Assembly (NCBI GenBank): GCA_016793465.1
Contig: JAEUJW010000008.1
Location: forward strand, 213,441-277,440
DNA length: 64,000 nucleotides
Source: Myxococcales bacterium
GTDB lineage: Bacteria; Myxococcota; Polyangia; Nannocystales; Nannocystaceae
Direction: 5' to 3'
The notes under the pieces are model-generated. The model saw nothing but the letters and a program-made list of their open reading frames with translations. It did no database searches and was not told the origin of the DNA. Position 1 is the stretch's first letter. Each line of letters begins with the position of its first letter. The translations under genes were made by a program, and so were the position numbers. Below, piece by piece: positions 26,610 to 35,527 of this stretch.

Positions 26610-28103
26610 ATGCTGCGGCCCTCGCCGCTCGTCCGCGACCTCCTCGTGATCGCCGGCCTGCTCGCCGCGTGGCAGGCCGCGGACCTCGGCCGCCGCGCCT
26701 TCATCCGCCGGTTCTTCATCGACGGCGCGCTCGCCGGCAGCGACCCGGACTGGACGACCCCCGCCGACGCCGCCCCGCTCGCCGCGACCCGCCGCGTCCG
26801 CGTGGTCCTCCTCGACGGCCTGTCGCGCGCGCACGCCGACCGCCTGCCCCGCCTCGCCGACATCTGCTCCAAGGGACAGGTGCTCGCACTCGACGTCGGC
26901 TTCCCGACCGTCTCGCTGCCGGTGCAGCACGCCCTGTGGACCGGCCTCACCCAGCAGCAGTCGGGCGTGCAGTACCACATCGGCAAGCTGGCCACGCCGC
27001 CGCCGCACGCCCTCCCCGCCGGCGTCGACAGCGTCGCGGTCGCCGAGTCGCACCCGGAGATCGTGCACTCCTTCGGCTTCACCGCCGTCGCCCCCGCGTC
27101 CGCCGACAAGCCCGACGCCGCCTGGGTCGACGCCTTCCCCGACGCGGCCCTCGCGGCCGTCGCCGGCGAGGCCCGCCTCGCGTTCGTCCACGTCCTGCGC
27201 ATCGACGAGGCCGGGCACGCCGCCGGCGGCGCCTCGCCCGAGTACGCCGCCGCCGCCGCGTGGGCCGACGACCTGCTCGCTCGCCTGTGGACCGCCGCCC
27301 CGGCCGACCCCGCGACCCGCTGGTTCATCCTCGCCGACCACGGCCATCGCCCCGCCGGCGGCCACGGCGGGGCCGAGCCCGACATCCGCGTGGTCCGGGC
27401 CTGCGTCGTCGGCGGCCTCCCGCCGGCCCCCGAGCGCGCGATCCACCTCGTCGACCTCACCCGCGCCATCGCCGACAGCCTCGGCGCGCCCCTCGATCCG
27501 GCCGCCCGCGGGCGCCCGTGGTCCGCCGCCCTCGCCGACCCGGCCCCCGACGCCACCCTCCCGCACCCGCGGCCGCTGCGCGTGCTCGTCGCCGTCCTGC
27601 TGCTCACCGCCGGCCTGTTCGCCGCCCTGCGCCTCGCCGACGTCCGCGCCGACCGCGAACCCCGCGGCCTGGCCGCGGCCCTCGGCCTCGCCTGGCCCCT
27701 GCTCGGGTGGTTCGGCCTCGGCCTCCTCCACGGCTGGCCGAGCCTCTCCAACCCCGTCGTCTACCCCCCGCAGGGCCGCGACATGCTCCTCGCCGCCGCC
27801 CCGGCCGCGCTCGTGCTCGCCGGCCTCGCCGCGCTGGCCGTGCGCCGCGGCTGGAGCCTCCCGCGGATCGCCGGCCTCGCGCTCACGCCCTGGCTGGCCT
27901 GCACCCTCGCCGTGCTGGTGCTCGTCGGCCTCCACGCCTCGCTGGCCGGGGGTCCGCCGCCGCTGGCGCCCCACGCCACGGCCGCCGCCAGCGTCCTCCT
28001 GGCCCAGGGTCGCCTCGCCTGCCTCGTGCTCGCCGGCAGCTTCGCCTTGCACCTGCTGGTACGCGCAACGATCCGCCGCCCTCCTGTCGCGTCAGGTACT
28101 TGA
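26610..28103 (+). CDS. Membrane-bound alkaline-phosphatase-superfamily enzyme (phosphodiesterase/EtN-P transferase-like)
   Basis: 497 residues. One N-terminal helix is followed by a catalytic domain: VVLLDGLSRAHADRL (first metal-binding Asp), FPTVSLPVQHALWTG (nucleophile Thr/Ser region), DEAGHAAGG (Asp and His ligands) and LADHGHRPAGGHGG (Asp-His-His ligands). About six membrane helices form the C-terminal part. The order resembles type I phosphodiesterase/nucleotide pyrophosphatase and GPI ethanolamine-phosphate transferases. It probably moves or removes a phosphoryl group on lipids or glycans outside the inner membrane. A half palindrome, GGGACAGG, lies at 26874-26881. Confidence 0.8.
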   Translation: MLRPSPLVRDLLVIAGLLAAWQAADLGRRAFIRRFFIDGALAGSDPDWTTPADAAPLAATRRVRVVLLDGLSRAHADRLPRLADICSKGQVLALDVGFPTVSLPVQHALWTGLTQQQSGVQYHIGKLATPPPHALPAGVDSVAVAESHPEIVHSFGFTAVAPASADKPDAAWVDAFPDAALAAVAGEARLAFVHVLRIDEAGHAAGGASPEYAAAAAWADDLLARLWTAAPADPATRWFILADHGHRPAGGHGGAEPDIRVVRACVVGGLPPAPERAIHLVDLTRAIADSLGAPLDPAARGRPWSAALADPAPDATLPHPRPLRVLVAVLLLTAGLFAALRLADVRADREPRGLAAALGLAWPLLGWFGLGLLHGWPSLSNPVVYPPQGRDMLLAAAPAALVLAGLAALAVRRGWSLPRIAGLALTPWLACTLAVLVLVGLHASLAGGPPPLAPHATAAASVLLAQGRLACLVLAGSFALHLLVRATIRRPPVASGT

Positions 28104-28129
28104 CGCTGCGCCGTCCGCCTCGGTACGAA
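28100..28129 (+). promoter_or_regulatory. Sigma-70-type promoter of the PDPSTT-repeat lipoprotein
   Basis: TTGACG (28100-28105), 18-bp spacer, TACGAA (28124-28129). It overlaps the end of the preceding gene. The implied leader is about 70 nt and carries AAAGGA (28191-28196) 8 nt before ATG 28205, so this gene has both a leader and a ribosome binding site. Confidence 0.55.
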
Positions 28130-28204
28130 GGACTCGTGTGGGATGTTGCGGGAAGGCTGCCCACCCCCTTCGTGGCCCCCGCGTCGCTCGAAAGGACCTC
28201 GATC

Positions 28205-28981
28205 ATGCACGGCAAGGCGCACCTCCTCCTCGGCTCGATGATGTACGCGGCGCTCGCGTTCGGCTGCGCCAACGGCGAAGAGGAGAGCGCCGGCTCGTTC
28301 TCGGCGACCAACCCGTCGGGCGCCACCGTCCCGACCATGCCCGGCGTGACGATGACGTCCATGACCACGCCGCCCGCCACCGAGCCCGGCACCGGCGAGG
28401 AGGTCACGAGCAACGACCCGAGCGGCGAGGACACCACCGCCCCGGTCACCTCGACCGACCCGCAGACCACCGCCGTCGACCCCGACACCACCAACCCGGA
28501 CCCGTCGACGACCGCCCCGGACCCGTCGACGACCGCCCCGGATCCCTCGACCACCGCTCCGGATCCCTCGACCACCGAGCCCGACCCGTCGACCACCAAC
28601 ATGACGATGACGACCATGCCGATGACGACGGACAACACGACCGACGATCCGCCGCCGCCGATGAAGGACAACCAGCCGACCACCGGCCTCTACGAGCACT
28701 GCACCGCCCCGCGCATGTGCGACGCGCCCTCGAACGTGTGCCTCCAGCTCAACGACGACAACATGCAGATCGTCGACGGCTTCTGCTCGCTGATCTGCAC
28801 CAACGTCGCCCAGTGCGGCGTGGCCCCCAACGCCCCCGCCGTGCAGGAGTGCTTCAACATCGACCCGACCAACAAGATCTGCGGCCTGAAGTGCGTCAGC
28901 GTGGCCGACTGCCCGACCGGCATGCAGTGCATCAACCTCGCCCTGCCGCCGCCGCAGAACTCCGGCTTCTACTGCATCTGA
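28205..28981 (+). CDS. Thr/Pro-tethered lipoprotein with PDPSTT repeats
   Basis: 258 residues. Signal MHGKAHLLLGSMMYAALAFGC ends in a lipobox. Residues about 25-155 are a Thr/Pro/Asp tether containing five PDPSTTx repeats. The C-terminal 100 residues have eight Cys in the pattern YEHCTAPRMCDAPSNVC, GFCSLICTN, QCGV, ECFN, ICGLKC and DCPTGMQC, a small disulfide-rich head seen in several surface lipoproteins of this type. Function unknown. It is preceded by a full promoter and a ribosome binding site, so it may be strongly expressed. Confidence 0.75.
   Translation: MHGKAHLLLGSMMYAALAFGCANGEEESAGSFSATNPSGATVPTMPGVTMTSMTTPPATEPGTGEEVTSNDPSGEDTTAPVTSTDPQTTAVDPDTTNPDPSTTAPDPSTTAPDPSTTAPDPSTTEPDPSTTNMTMTTMPMTTDNTTDDPPPPMKDNQPTTGLYEHCTAPRMCDAPSNVCLQLNDDNMQIVDGFCSLICTNVAQCGVAPNAPAVQECFNIDPTNKICGLKCVSVADCPTGMQCINLALPPPQNSGFYCI
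28496..28600 (+). repeat. Five 21-bp coding repeats (PDPSTT)
   Basis: Units at 28496, 28517, 28538, 28559 and 28580 each encode P-D-P-S-T-T plus one variable residue (A, A, A, E, N). Units 1 and 2 are identical, and units 3 and 4 nearly so, which indicates recent stepwise duplication in frame. Confidence 0.9.
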
Positions 28982-28988
28982 CCCGCGC

Positions 28989-29432
28989 ATGCCCCCTCGC
29001 GCACCCGTGCTCGCCGCCCTCGTCGCGGCGGCCTGCACGCCCGCGAGCCCGCGGGACAGCGTCGACGTCACGCTGACCGGCCTCGGCCTCGGCCTCCGCG
29101 TCCCGCTCGCCACCACGGTCGAGCCCGGCCCCGACGGCGCGACCCTCACGACCGCCCCGGGCGCCCGCGTCAGCCCTCGCATCACCCTCCACCGCGGCCC
29201 CGGCGTGCCCGGCACTACCCGCGCGTCCCTGCGCGAGGGCCTCGTCCTGAGCTACACCCTCCGCCGGGACGAGGGCGGCAGCGCCGGCCCCGTCGAGCGC
29301 CTCGAAGGCACCCTCGTGCTCGGCGACCGCCGCCTCGCCGTCACCTGCGACGACCAGGGCGAACCCCCGGACGCGACCTGGTGCCTGCCCTTCCTCGCCA
29401 CCCTCCGCCCCGCGCCAGCGCCCCCCCGCTGA
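28989..29432 (+). CDS. Small lipoprotein of unknown function
   Basis: 147 residues. Signal MPPRAPVLAALVAAAC ends in a lipobox. The mature part alternates beta strands (VTLTGLGLGLRVPL, LVLSYTLRRDEG, RLEGTLVLGDRRLAVTC) and has one Cys pair (VTCDDQGEPPDATWC). I cannot assign a family. It starts 7 nt after the preceding lipoprotein stop, so co-transcription is likely. Confidence 0.6.
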   Translation: MPPRAPVLAALVAAACTPASPRDSVDVTLTGLGLGLRVPLATTVEPGPDGATLTTAPGARVSPRITLHRGPGVPGTTRASLREGLVLSYTLRRDEGGSAGPVERLEGTLVLGDRRLAVTCDDQGEPPDATWCLPFLATLRPAPAPPR

Positions 29433-29501
29433 CGCGGTCGCCGCGTCCGACCGAGCGACGTCGTCGACAGCAGCGCCCGGCGCGCTGGACAGCGCGTGCG
29501 C

Positions 29502-30005
29502 TCACCCGCCGAGGCGCCGCATGATCGCCTCGAACCGCTCGTCGTCGGCGGCCCGCTCGAGCGCGTCGACGTCGGCCTCGTCCTCGGGCGGCCGCCCGCC
29601 GTGGGTCAGGTTGCGCAGCCGCATCGCCAGGGTGATGCCGAGCGCGCGGTAGAACCGCGAGGCGAACGCCAGGTCGGCGTCGAGTCGGCGGCCGACCTCG
29701 GTGCGGGCGATCGCCAGCACCGACGACGCCCGGACCGCGCGCACCGTCGCCGACGGCGGGCGGGCGTCGAGGAACGACAGCTCGCCGATCACCTCGCCGC
29801 GCTGCATCACCGAGATCTGGCGGTCGCCGGTCGAGCGGCTGGTCACCAGGAACGCCCCCGACAGGATGATGTGCAGGAAGCTGTTGCGCCGGCCCTCCTC
29901 GACGAGCGGGGCGCCGGGCGGCAGCGTCACGCGCAGGCCGGCCGCGGCGATGAAGTCGATGTCTTCGTCGCGCAGGAGCCCGAGGATGTGCACGCACCGC
30001 GGCAT
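29502..30005 (-). CDS. Cyclic-nucleotide-binding (CRP-like cNMP) domain protein
   Basis: 167 residues from ATG 30005. One cNMP-binding beta-roll: GAPLVEEGRRNSFLHIILSGAFLVTS, then RGEVIGELSFLDARPPSATVRA, where E-L-S and R-P-x-S-A-T-V are the phosphate-binding cassette. A short helical C-terminus follows, without a helix-turn-helix, so it is a sensor or adaptor rather than a CRP regulator. Minus-strand TAGCTT (30013-30018) ends 7 nt before the start. It lies just downstream of two LolC/E-type permease genes on the same strand. Confidence 0.85.
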   Translation of the reverse strand: MPRCVHILGLLRDEDIDFIAAAGLRVTLPPGAPLVEEGRRNSFLHIILSGAFLVTSRSTGDRQISVMQRGEVIGELSFLDARPPSATVRAVRASSVLAIARTEVGRRLDADLAFASRFYRALGITLAMRLRNLTHGGRPPEDEADVDALERAADDERFEAIMRRLGG

Positions 30006-30037
30006 CGGCGGCAAGCTACCCCCTCACCGGCCGCGTG

Positions 30038-31354
30038 TCACGTGCGGCGCAGCCCGGCCAGCAGCGGCTGCTTCGCGGCCACCAGCGCCACCGGGCCGCT
30101 GACCAGCGCGCACAGCACCAGCGCCGCCAGCCCGGGGAACAGCATGTCGCCGGCCGTCAGGCGCACCGGCAGGTGGTCGACCGGGTACACGTCGCCGCTC
30201 AGCGGATAGCGGTACGCCGCCACCAGCCCGCTGAGCAGCAGCCCGAGCCCCACCCCGATCGCCGCCCCGGCCAGCCCCGCGAGCAGCCCGACCGCCTCGA
30301 AGATCCAGAACACCGCCCGCCCGTGGGCGCCGAGCGCCATCAGGGCCGCGATCTCGGCCCGCTTGCGGCGGACCAGCAGCAGCAGGCTGGCGACCAGGGC
30401 CGTCGCCGCCACCACCTCGAGCAGCATCAGCACCAGCGACACCGCCCCGCGGATCTGCCGCAGCCCGGCCACCGTGCCCTCGCTCTGCTCGCGCCACGTC
30501 GTCGCCCGGAAGTCGCGCCCGAGCCCCGCCATCAGCGCCTCGGCGACCTCGTCCGCCTGCTGCGGATCCGCCAGCCAGAACTCCATGCCGGTCGCGCGGG
30601 CCTCGCCGAAGAACAGCGCCTGCCCGGCCGACAGGTGGCACAGCGCCAGCGACGTGTCGAACTCCGTCACCCCCGTCTCGACCAGGTCGAGCACCTCGAA
30701 GCTCGCGTGGCGCGGCGGGCGGCCGAGCGACGCCGCCGTGCCGTCGAGCTCGGCCGGGATCACCAGGTTCACGCGATCGCCGACGTTCACTCCGAGCCGC
30801 GCCGCCAGGCGGTGGCCGAGCGCCAGCCCCGGCGCCGCGTCCCAGCTGCCCGGGCGCAGCGCCGACAGGTCGCCCGCGCGCAGCATCTCCGGCACCCCCG
30901 GCATGCCGCCGGCCAGCGCCGGGTCGAGCCCCTTGACCAGCGCGATCGCCGGCGTGCGGCTCGGCTCGTGCTTCGCCGCCTCCTCGTCGCGCACCGGCAC
31001 CACCGCCGCCATCGCGAACGCGAACGGCGACGCCGCCACCACCCGCGGGTCGGCCGTCCACTGCGCGACCACCTGCGGGTACTCATTAAAATCCTGCCCG
31101 TACTCGGTCAGCAGCACGTGGCCGTTGACGCGGGCCAGCTTGCTCGTCAACGCGTGTTCGAACCCCGACGTCACCCCGAGCACCGTCACCAGCGCCGCGC
31201 AGCCGAGGCCCATGCCGAACACCGCGACCGCCACCGCCGGCGTCAGCAGGCGCACGCACGTCGCGCCGAACAGCACCAGCGCCGCCACGCCGGCGGCCAG
31301 CGGCGGGACCACGCTGCGCACCCCGGCCAGCACCAGCGCCCCGCCGATCGCCAC
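30038..31354 (-). CDS. LolC/E-type (FtsX/MacB-like) ABC permease, second copy
   Basis: 438 residues from GTG 31354: an N-terminal helix pair, a large periplasmic domain and three C-terminal helices. KLARVNGHVLLTEYGQ and GMEFWLADPQQADEVAEALMAGLG follow the lipoprotein-release permease pattern, and VRRKRAEIAALMALGAHGRAVFWIFEAVGLLAG is the FtsX-like membrane core. Coding character continues upstream of the GTG (VWLIAGRLLLRERGRTGRR) to the end of the previous gene, but no ATG, GTG or TTG occurs there; a CTG at 31445-31447 is a candidate start. With the upstream permease it would form a LolCE-like pair; the ATPase is not adjacent. Confidence 0.82.
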   Translation of the reverse strand: MAIGGALVLAGVRSVVPPLAAGVAALVLFGATCVRLLTPAVAVAVFGMGLGCAALVTVLGVTSGFEHALTSKLARVNGHVLLTEYGQDFNEYPQVVAQWTADPRVVAASPFAFAMAAVVPVRDEEAAKHEPSRTPAIALVKGLDPALAGGMPGVPEMLRAGDLSALRPGSWDAAPGLALGHRLAARLGVNVGDRVNLVIPAELDGTAASLGRPPRHASFEVLDLVETGVTEFDTSLALCHLSAGQALFFGEARATGMEFWLADPQQADEVAEALMAGLGRDFRATTWREQSEGTVAGLRQIRGAVSLVLMLLEVVAATALVASLLLLVRRKRAEIAALMALGAHGRAVFWIFEAVGLLAGLAGAAIGVGLGLLLSGLVAAYRYPLSGDVYPVDHLPVRLTAGDMLFPGLAALVLCALVSGPVALVAAKQPLLAGLRRT

Positions 31355-31478
31355 GGTGGCGATCAGCGCGATCGTCAGCGCGTGCCCGCGGCGCCCGGTC
31401 CGCCCGCGCTCGCGCAGCAGCAGGCGGCCCGCGATCAGCCAGACCAGCCCGCCGCGGGAGCGCGTCCGCTGGCCCGCC

Positions 31479-33377
31479 TCACTCGTAGCGCAGGCCCTCC
31501 ACGGGGCGCAGCTTGGCCGCGCGCATCGACGGCGGGAGGGTGGCGACGAAGCAGATGAGCAGCGTCATCAGCAGGATCAGCACGATCTGCACCCCCGAGA
31601 TCTCGACCGGCAGCGACTCGATGAAGTAGACCTCGGGGTCGAGCGTGTAGCCGTAGAGCTCGACCAGCCAGCACAGCACCAGCCCGAAGCCCACGCCCGC
31701 GAGCGACCCGCTGAGCCCGATGGCCATGCCGGTGACCTGGAAGATGCGCGACACGCTGCCGCCGGTGGCCCCCATCGACATCAGGATCGCCACCTCGGCC
31801 GAGCGGCGGACCACCATCGTCCACAGCGCCGACAGCACGTTGAAGGTCGCGACCGTGATCACCAGCGAGAGGATCACCGTGATGATGTTCTTCTGGAACC
31901 GGATCGATTTGAACAGGTTCTCGTTGAGGTTCTGCCACTCGAGCACCGAGTACTCGCGGCCCGGCAGCTCGCCGCGGATCGCCCCGCCGACCGCCGGCGC
32001 CAGCTCGGGCTCGGTCAGCCGCAGGTCCACGCCCGACACCTGGTCGCGCCCGCGATACTTGAAGCGCTGCAGCTCCTTGATGTGCACGTACACCAGGCGG
32101 CTGTCGTACTCCTGGAAGCCGGCCTGGAACACGCCGACCACCCGGTAGTACTGGAACTCGGGCTCGGCGCTGGTGTCGAAGCTCGACCCCGGGTCGACCA
32201 CCATCACCAGCGAGTCCTCGCGCACGCCGAGCTCGCGGGCCAGGGTCGCGCCGACGAAGATCGTCGGCAGCGCGCTGGCGTCGAAGCGGGTGTCGTCGCC
32301 GGGGCCGCCGGCGTCGGGCCAGTCGTCGTCATCGGCCGTCAGGTCGCTGCGGATCTCCCCCGGGATCCGCTTGCGTGCGGCCGGCGCCGCCGCGTAGTGC
32401 TCCATCGCCCGCTCGTACCAGCCGGGCCCGCGCGGGTCGGGGGTCGCCGCCACCGGCGCCGGCAGCTCGTCGGGCTCGCGGTCGGGCACCGGCATGAGTT
32501 CGAAGTCGCTGCGCAGGCGGTCCAGCGGGATCGCCCGCCCGCTGCCGCGTTCGAGGTGCTGCGGCAGGTCGATCACCTCCGACGCGGTCGCCGGCTCGAT
32601 GCCCTTGACCAGCACGCTGGCCAGGCGAAGGTCGTCGGTGCGGCCGCCCTCGGGGTCGAACGGGGCCAGCATCATCGCGTAGTACACGAACGGGCTCGCG
32701 CCCTGGACCCCGGCCTGCTGGCGCAGCCAGGCCTCGAAGCGGCGGTACTCGGTCATCCCCGTGCTGCGCGTGATGTTGATGTGCGCATACACTCCGAGGA
32801 CCCGGCGCTCGAACTCGTGCTGAAACCCGGTCGCCACCGACTGCACGACGATCAGCGCCGCCACCCCGAGCACCACCCCGACGATGCTGGTGGTCCCGAA
32901 GATCGACGAGTACTGCACCAGCAACAACAGCAGCCCGAGGAAGCTCGCCCACGCCACGGTGACGACGAGGGTCAGGCTGTGGACCCCGAGGTTGAGGGCC
33001 AGGAGGCCGCCGGCCGCGATCAGGAGGCAGACCAGGCAGGCCACGCGGGCCCGCCGCGGGGCCCGGTCGGTCCGCAAGATCCGCAGCCCGATCCGGCTCT
33101 CGTAGCCGAACGCCCCCGACAGCAGCCAGCGCAGGATCAGCACCAGCAGCGCGATCGACCCGCCCCAGCCCGCGAGCGTCGACCACGGCTCGCCGAGCCC
33201 GAGCAGCGCCGCCGGGACCACCAGCACGCCCCACGACAGCACGAACAACAGCAGCAGCAGCGCTTGCACCCGTCCGGCTCGCCGACGCGCCCGCGCCGGG
33301 TCGACCTGCGCTCCGGGGCCGTGGCCCATCAGGCCTCGCTGTGGCCCGTCCGGAGCCTGCTTCGTCGCGTTCGCCAC
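31479..33377 (-). CDS. LolC/E-type (FtsX/MacB-like) ABC permease, first copy
   Basis: 632 residues from GTG 33377; ATG 33329 is an alternative. Unusually for the family, about four extra hydrophobic segments (residues about 37-165) precede the canonical part, which begins SIVGVVLGVAALIVVQSVATGFQHEFERRV. The periplasmic domain has an Asp/Pro-rich insert near VDLRLTE. The end, VVRRSAEVAILMSMGATGGSVSRIFQ and SMRAAKLRPVEGLRYE, is typical of FtsX-fold permeases. The likely job is extracting lipoproteins from the inner membrane or a related mechanotransmission task. A good promoter lies upstream (33393-33421). Confidence 0.85.
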   Translation of the reverse strand: MANATKQAPDGPQRGLMGHGPGAQVDPARARRRAGRVQALLLLLFVLSWGVLVVPAALLGLGEPWSTLAGWGGSIALLVLILRWLLSGAFGYESRIGLRILRTDRAPRRARVACLVCLLIAAGGLLALNLGVHSLTLVVTVAWASFLGLLLLLVQYSSIFGTTSIVGVVLGVAALIVVQSVATGFQHEFERRVLGVYAHINITRSTGMTEYRRFEAWLRQQAGVQGASPFVYYAMMLAPFDPEGGRTDDLRLASVLVKGIEPATASEVIDLPQHLERGSGRAIPLDRLRSDFELMPVPDREPDELPAPVAATPDPRGPGWYERAMEHYAAAPAARKRIPGEIRSDLTADDDDWPDAGGPGDDTRFDASALPTIFVGATLARELGVREDSLVMVVDPGSSFDTSAEPEFQYYRVVGVFQAGFQEYDSRLVYVHIKELQRFKYRGRDQVSGVDLRLTEPELAPAVGGAIRGELPGREYSVLEWQNLNENLFKSIRFQKNIITVILSLVITVATFNVLSALWTMVVRRSAEVAILMSMGATGGSVSRIFQVTGMAIGLSGSLAGVGFGLVLCWLVELYGYTLDPEVYFIESLPVEISGVQIVLILLMTLLICFVATLPPSMRAAKLRPVEGLRYE

Positions 33378-33392
33378 GTTCGCGGAGGGCGG

Positions 33393-33421
33393 ACGTTAAC
33401 AGCCGGCCCAGAGCAGGTCAA
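33393..33421 (-). promoter_or_regulatory. Sigma-70-type promoter for the LolC/E-type operon
   Basis: On the minus strand, TTGACC (33416-33421), 17-bp spacer, TAACGT (33393-33398), then 15 nt to GTG 33377. Confidence 0.65.
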
Positions 33422-33559
33422 TCCGTCGATTACGCCGGAGTTCGCCGGTCCTCGCGGGTCTCGGCAGATCCCGGGCGCGCCGTCCGAACCTCCCCGTCAA
33501 ACGCCGCGGATCCTGCTCTTCGGGCGTTTTTGCGGGCCAAACACCGCAGAGCGCGAACC

Positions 33560-33589
33560 TTGACACGCCTCGCTGGCGCAAGTTACGCT
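33560..33589 (+). promoter_or_regulatory. Sigma-70-type promoter for the outer-membrane protein
   Basis: TTGACA (33560-33565), 18-bp spacer, TACGCT (33584-33589). The leader of about 22 nt carries GGAG (33609-33612) 6 nt before ATG 33619. It is the best consensus promoter in the window and diverges from the one at 33393-33421. Confidence 0.75.
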
Positions 33590-33618
33590 GCGCCGACCGC
33601 TGATTTCCGGAGCTCTGC

Positions 33619-34527
33619 ATGCCTCGACGGTTCCTCTCCACGTTTGCCCTAGCAGCTCTCGGTCTCTACTCTTCGGAGGCATGGGCAGGCGCCTACGACC
33701 TTCGCCTCAACCGGCTCGGCGGTGAAGTCGGCGGCGTGCCGATGGGGAACAACGACGACTTCCGCAGCCTGGCCTCCGAGCTCGGCGTGTTGATGGCGCC
33801 GAAGCCCGGCGACCCGGCCGACTCGCTCGGCCTGTCGGGCTTCGCCGTCTCGGCCGACATCGGCATCAACACCATCAGCAACAGCGCCAACTACTGGACG
33901 CAGGCGACCCGCGGGACCCCCGGCAAGATCGCCCCGACGCTGCAGATCATGGGCCGCAAGGGCCTGTGGCCCGGCATCGAGGTCGGCGCCGGCGCGACCC
34001 ACCTGTTCAACAGCCGCATGTGGACGATCAGCGGCTACGGCAAGGTCGCCCTGCACGAGGGCTTCCACCACCTGCCGATCCCGTCGATCGCCCTGCGCGG
34101 CATGTTCTCCCGCCTGGTCGGCTCCGAGGACATGAACATGACGACCGGCTCGGTCGACGTGTCGATCTCGCATGTCTTCGGCATCGGCAAGACCGTCAAC
34201 ATCACCCCGTACGCCGGCTACCAGGCGCTGATGATCATCGCCCGCTCGGGCGTCCTCGACGTCACGCCGCAGACCGACGAGTACCTCGACCCGACCGGCA
34301 GGCTCAGCGAGTTCGTGTTCAAGGACGCCGGCGTGATCCTGCGGCACCGCCCGTTCCTCGGCTTCCGATTCATCTTCAGCGTTATTCGCATCACGGCCGA
34401 GGCGATGATCGTCCCCGGCGGCGGACGCAACGGCTCCATCACCGGGGCCAATGGCATGACGACCACCGTCGCCGACAACTCGGGCCTGCAGCAGCAGTAC
34501 ACCCTTTCCCTCGGTCTGGACTTCTAA
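33619..34527 (+). CDS. Outer-membrane beta-barrel protein
   Basis: 302 residues. Signal peptide of about 23 residues ending at AWA. The mature chain alternates amphipathic strands (GFAVSADIGINTIS, GIEVGAGATHLF, WTISGYGKVALHEG, GSVDVSISHVF, VNITPYAGYQAL, LGFRFIFSVIRITAEAMIVP) and ends QYTLSLGLDF, the C-terminal Phe signal for BAM insertion. About ten to twelve strands fit a small barrel. No porin family is recognisable. It has a near-consensus promoter and a Shine-Dalgarno sequence, so it is likely abundant. The zinc-ribbon gene starts 3 nt downstream. Confidence 0.82.
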   Translation: MPRRFLSTFALAALGLYSSEAWAGAYDLRLNRLGGEVGGVPMGNNDDFRSLASELGVLMAPKPGDPADSLGLSGFAVSADIGINTISNSANYWTQATRGTPGKIAPTLQIMGRKGLWPGIEVGAGATHLFNSRMWTISGYGKVALHEGFHHLPIPSIALRGMFSRLVGSEDMNMTTGSVDVSISHVFGIGKTVNITPYAGYQALMIIARSGVLDVTPQTDEYLDPTGRLSEFVFKDAGVILRHRPFLGFRFIFSVIRITAEAMIVPGGGRNGSITGANGMTTTVADNSGLQQQYTLSLGLDF

Positions 34528-34530
34528 AGC

Positions 34531-35457
34531 ATGTTCATCGTCTGCCCGTCCTGTTCCGGTCCGTACCGCATCGCCGCCGACCAGATCTCCGCTCTGGTCC
34601 AGGTGGCCTGCCCGCACTGCGAGTACAAGGTCATCCTCGACTTCGAAGCGGCCAACGACCCCGCCCTCCGCGAGCCCGGCATGCAGTTCGCTCAGGGCTA
34701 CGAGAACGCCGAGGCCTACTTCAGCGTGTACAGCCACGTCGGCAAGAACCCCGGCGTGCAGCCGTTCTCGGCCCCGGGCGTGGCCGCCGGCCAGGTCCCG
34801 CAGGCCGCCGAGGTCAAGGCCACCGGCACCTCGCCCGCGTCGCAGCAGCCGCTCGTCGAGGCCAAGCCCGCCGAGGTCAAGCCCGCCGAGGTCAAGCCCG
34901 CCGCGACCTCGCCGTCCGCCGCGCTCGGCGCCCCGTCCACCGGCCTGCTCAGCCCCTCCGGCATGGCCGCCGCCTCCTCGTCGCGCGCCGCCAAGACGGT
35001 GATGCACACCCCGTCGAAGAAGCCGGTCCCGCTCGACCCCACCAGCGAGCCGCTGGCCCCGCGCCCCAAGGCCCCCTCGGGCCCGTCCATGCGGGCCGGC
35101 GCCAACACCGAGCAGGTCAACGAGGCCAAGCCCGTCGAGGCCGTCGCCGCGGCCGAGCCGGCCTCCAACCGCCAGCCCCCGCACACCCCGCCGGCCACCA
35201 ACGTGGTCAGCAGCGGCCCGACCCCGGTCGAGCCCGTCGCCACCAGGCCCGAGGACCCCGCGGCCCAGTCGCACAGCCAGCTGAAGCCCGAAGGCGACAA
35301 GAAGCCCGAGGCCAGGCCGGTCGAGGCGACCCCGGCCAAGCCGGCGGACAACGCCATCAAGCCGGCCGAGACCTCGAGCTCGAAGTTCATCCTCATCGGC
35401 ATCGTCCTCGTCATCGCCCTCGTGCTGCTGTTCGTGTTCGTGATCAACAAGTCGTAA
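34531..35457 (+). CDS. Zinc-ribbon protein with low-complexity linker and C-terminal membrane tail
   Basis: 308 residues. The N-terminus MFIVCPSCSGPYRIAAD to CPHCEYKVILDF is an MJ0042-like zinc ribbon (CPxC and CPHC). Residues about 75-280 are an Ala/Pro/Lys/Glu/Thr-rich disordered linker with AEVKP repeats. The last 24 residues (FILIGIVLVIALVLLFVFVI) form a tail anchor, so the protein should sit on the inner membrane with its ribbon in the cytoplasm. Function unknown. Translational coupling to the barrel gene is likely from the 3-nt gap. Confidence 0.75.
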   Translation: MFIVCPSCSGPYRIAADQISALVQVACPHCEYKVILDFEAANDPALREPGMQFAQGYENAEAYFSVYSHVGKNPGVQPFSAPGVAAGQVPQAAEVKATGTSPASQQPLVEAKPAEVKPAEVKPAATSPSAALGAPSTGLLSPSGMAAASSSRAAKTVMHTPSKKPVPLDPTSEPLAPRPKAPSGPSMRAGANTEQVNEAKPVEAVAAAEPASNRQPPHTPPATNVVSSGPTPVEPVATRPEDPAAQSHSQLKPEGDKKPEARPVEATPAKPADNAIKPAETSSSKFILIGIVLVIALVLLFVFVINKS

Positions 35458-35515
35458 GCCCGGCCGAATCGCCCGAGCACCGTCGCAGGCCCGCGCGTCA
35501 CGCCCGGGCCTGCGG

Positions 35516-35521
35516 TATTTT
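35516..35521 (+). promoter_or_regulatory. -10 box, leaderless start
   Basis: TATTTT ends 6 nt before ATG 35528. No -35 match. Confidence 0.5.
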
Positions 35522-35527
35522 CCGGGC

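Noticed and set aside
30363..33563. A 1,066-codon + strand open frame opposite the LolC/E-type genes
   Set aside because: Same shadow composition. The minus-strand genes have clear FtsX-type motifs and a promoter.
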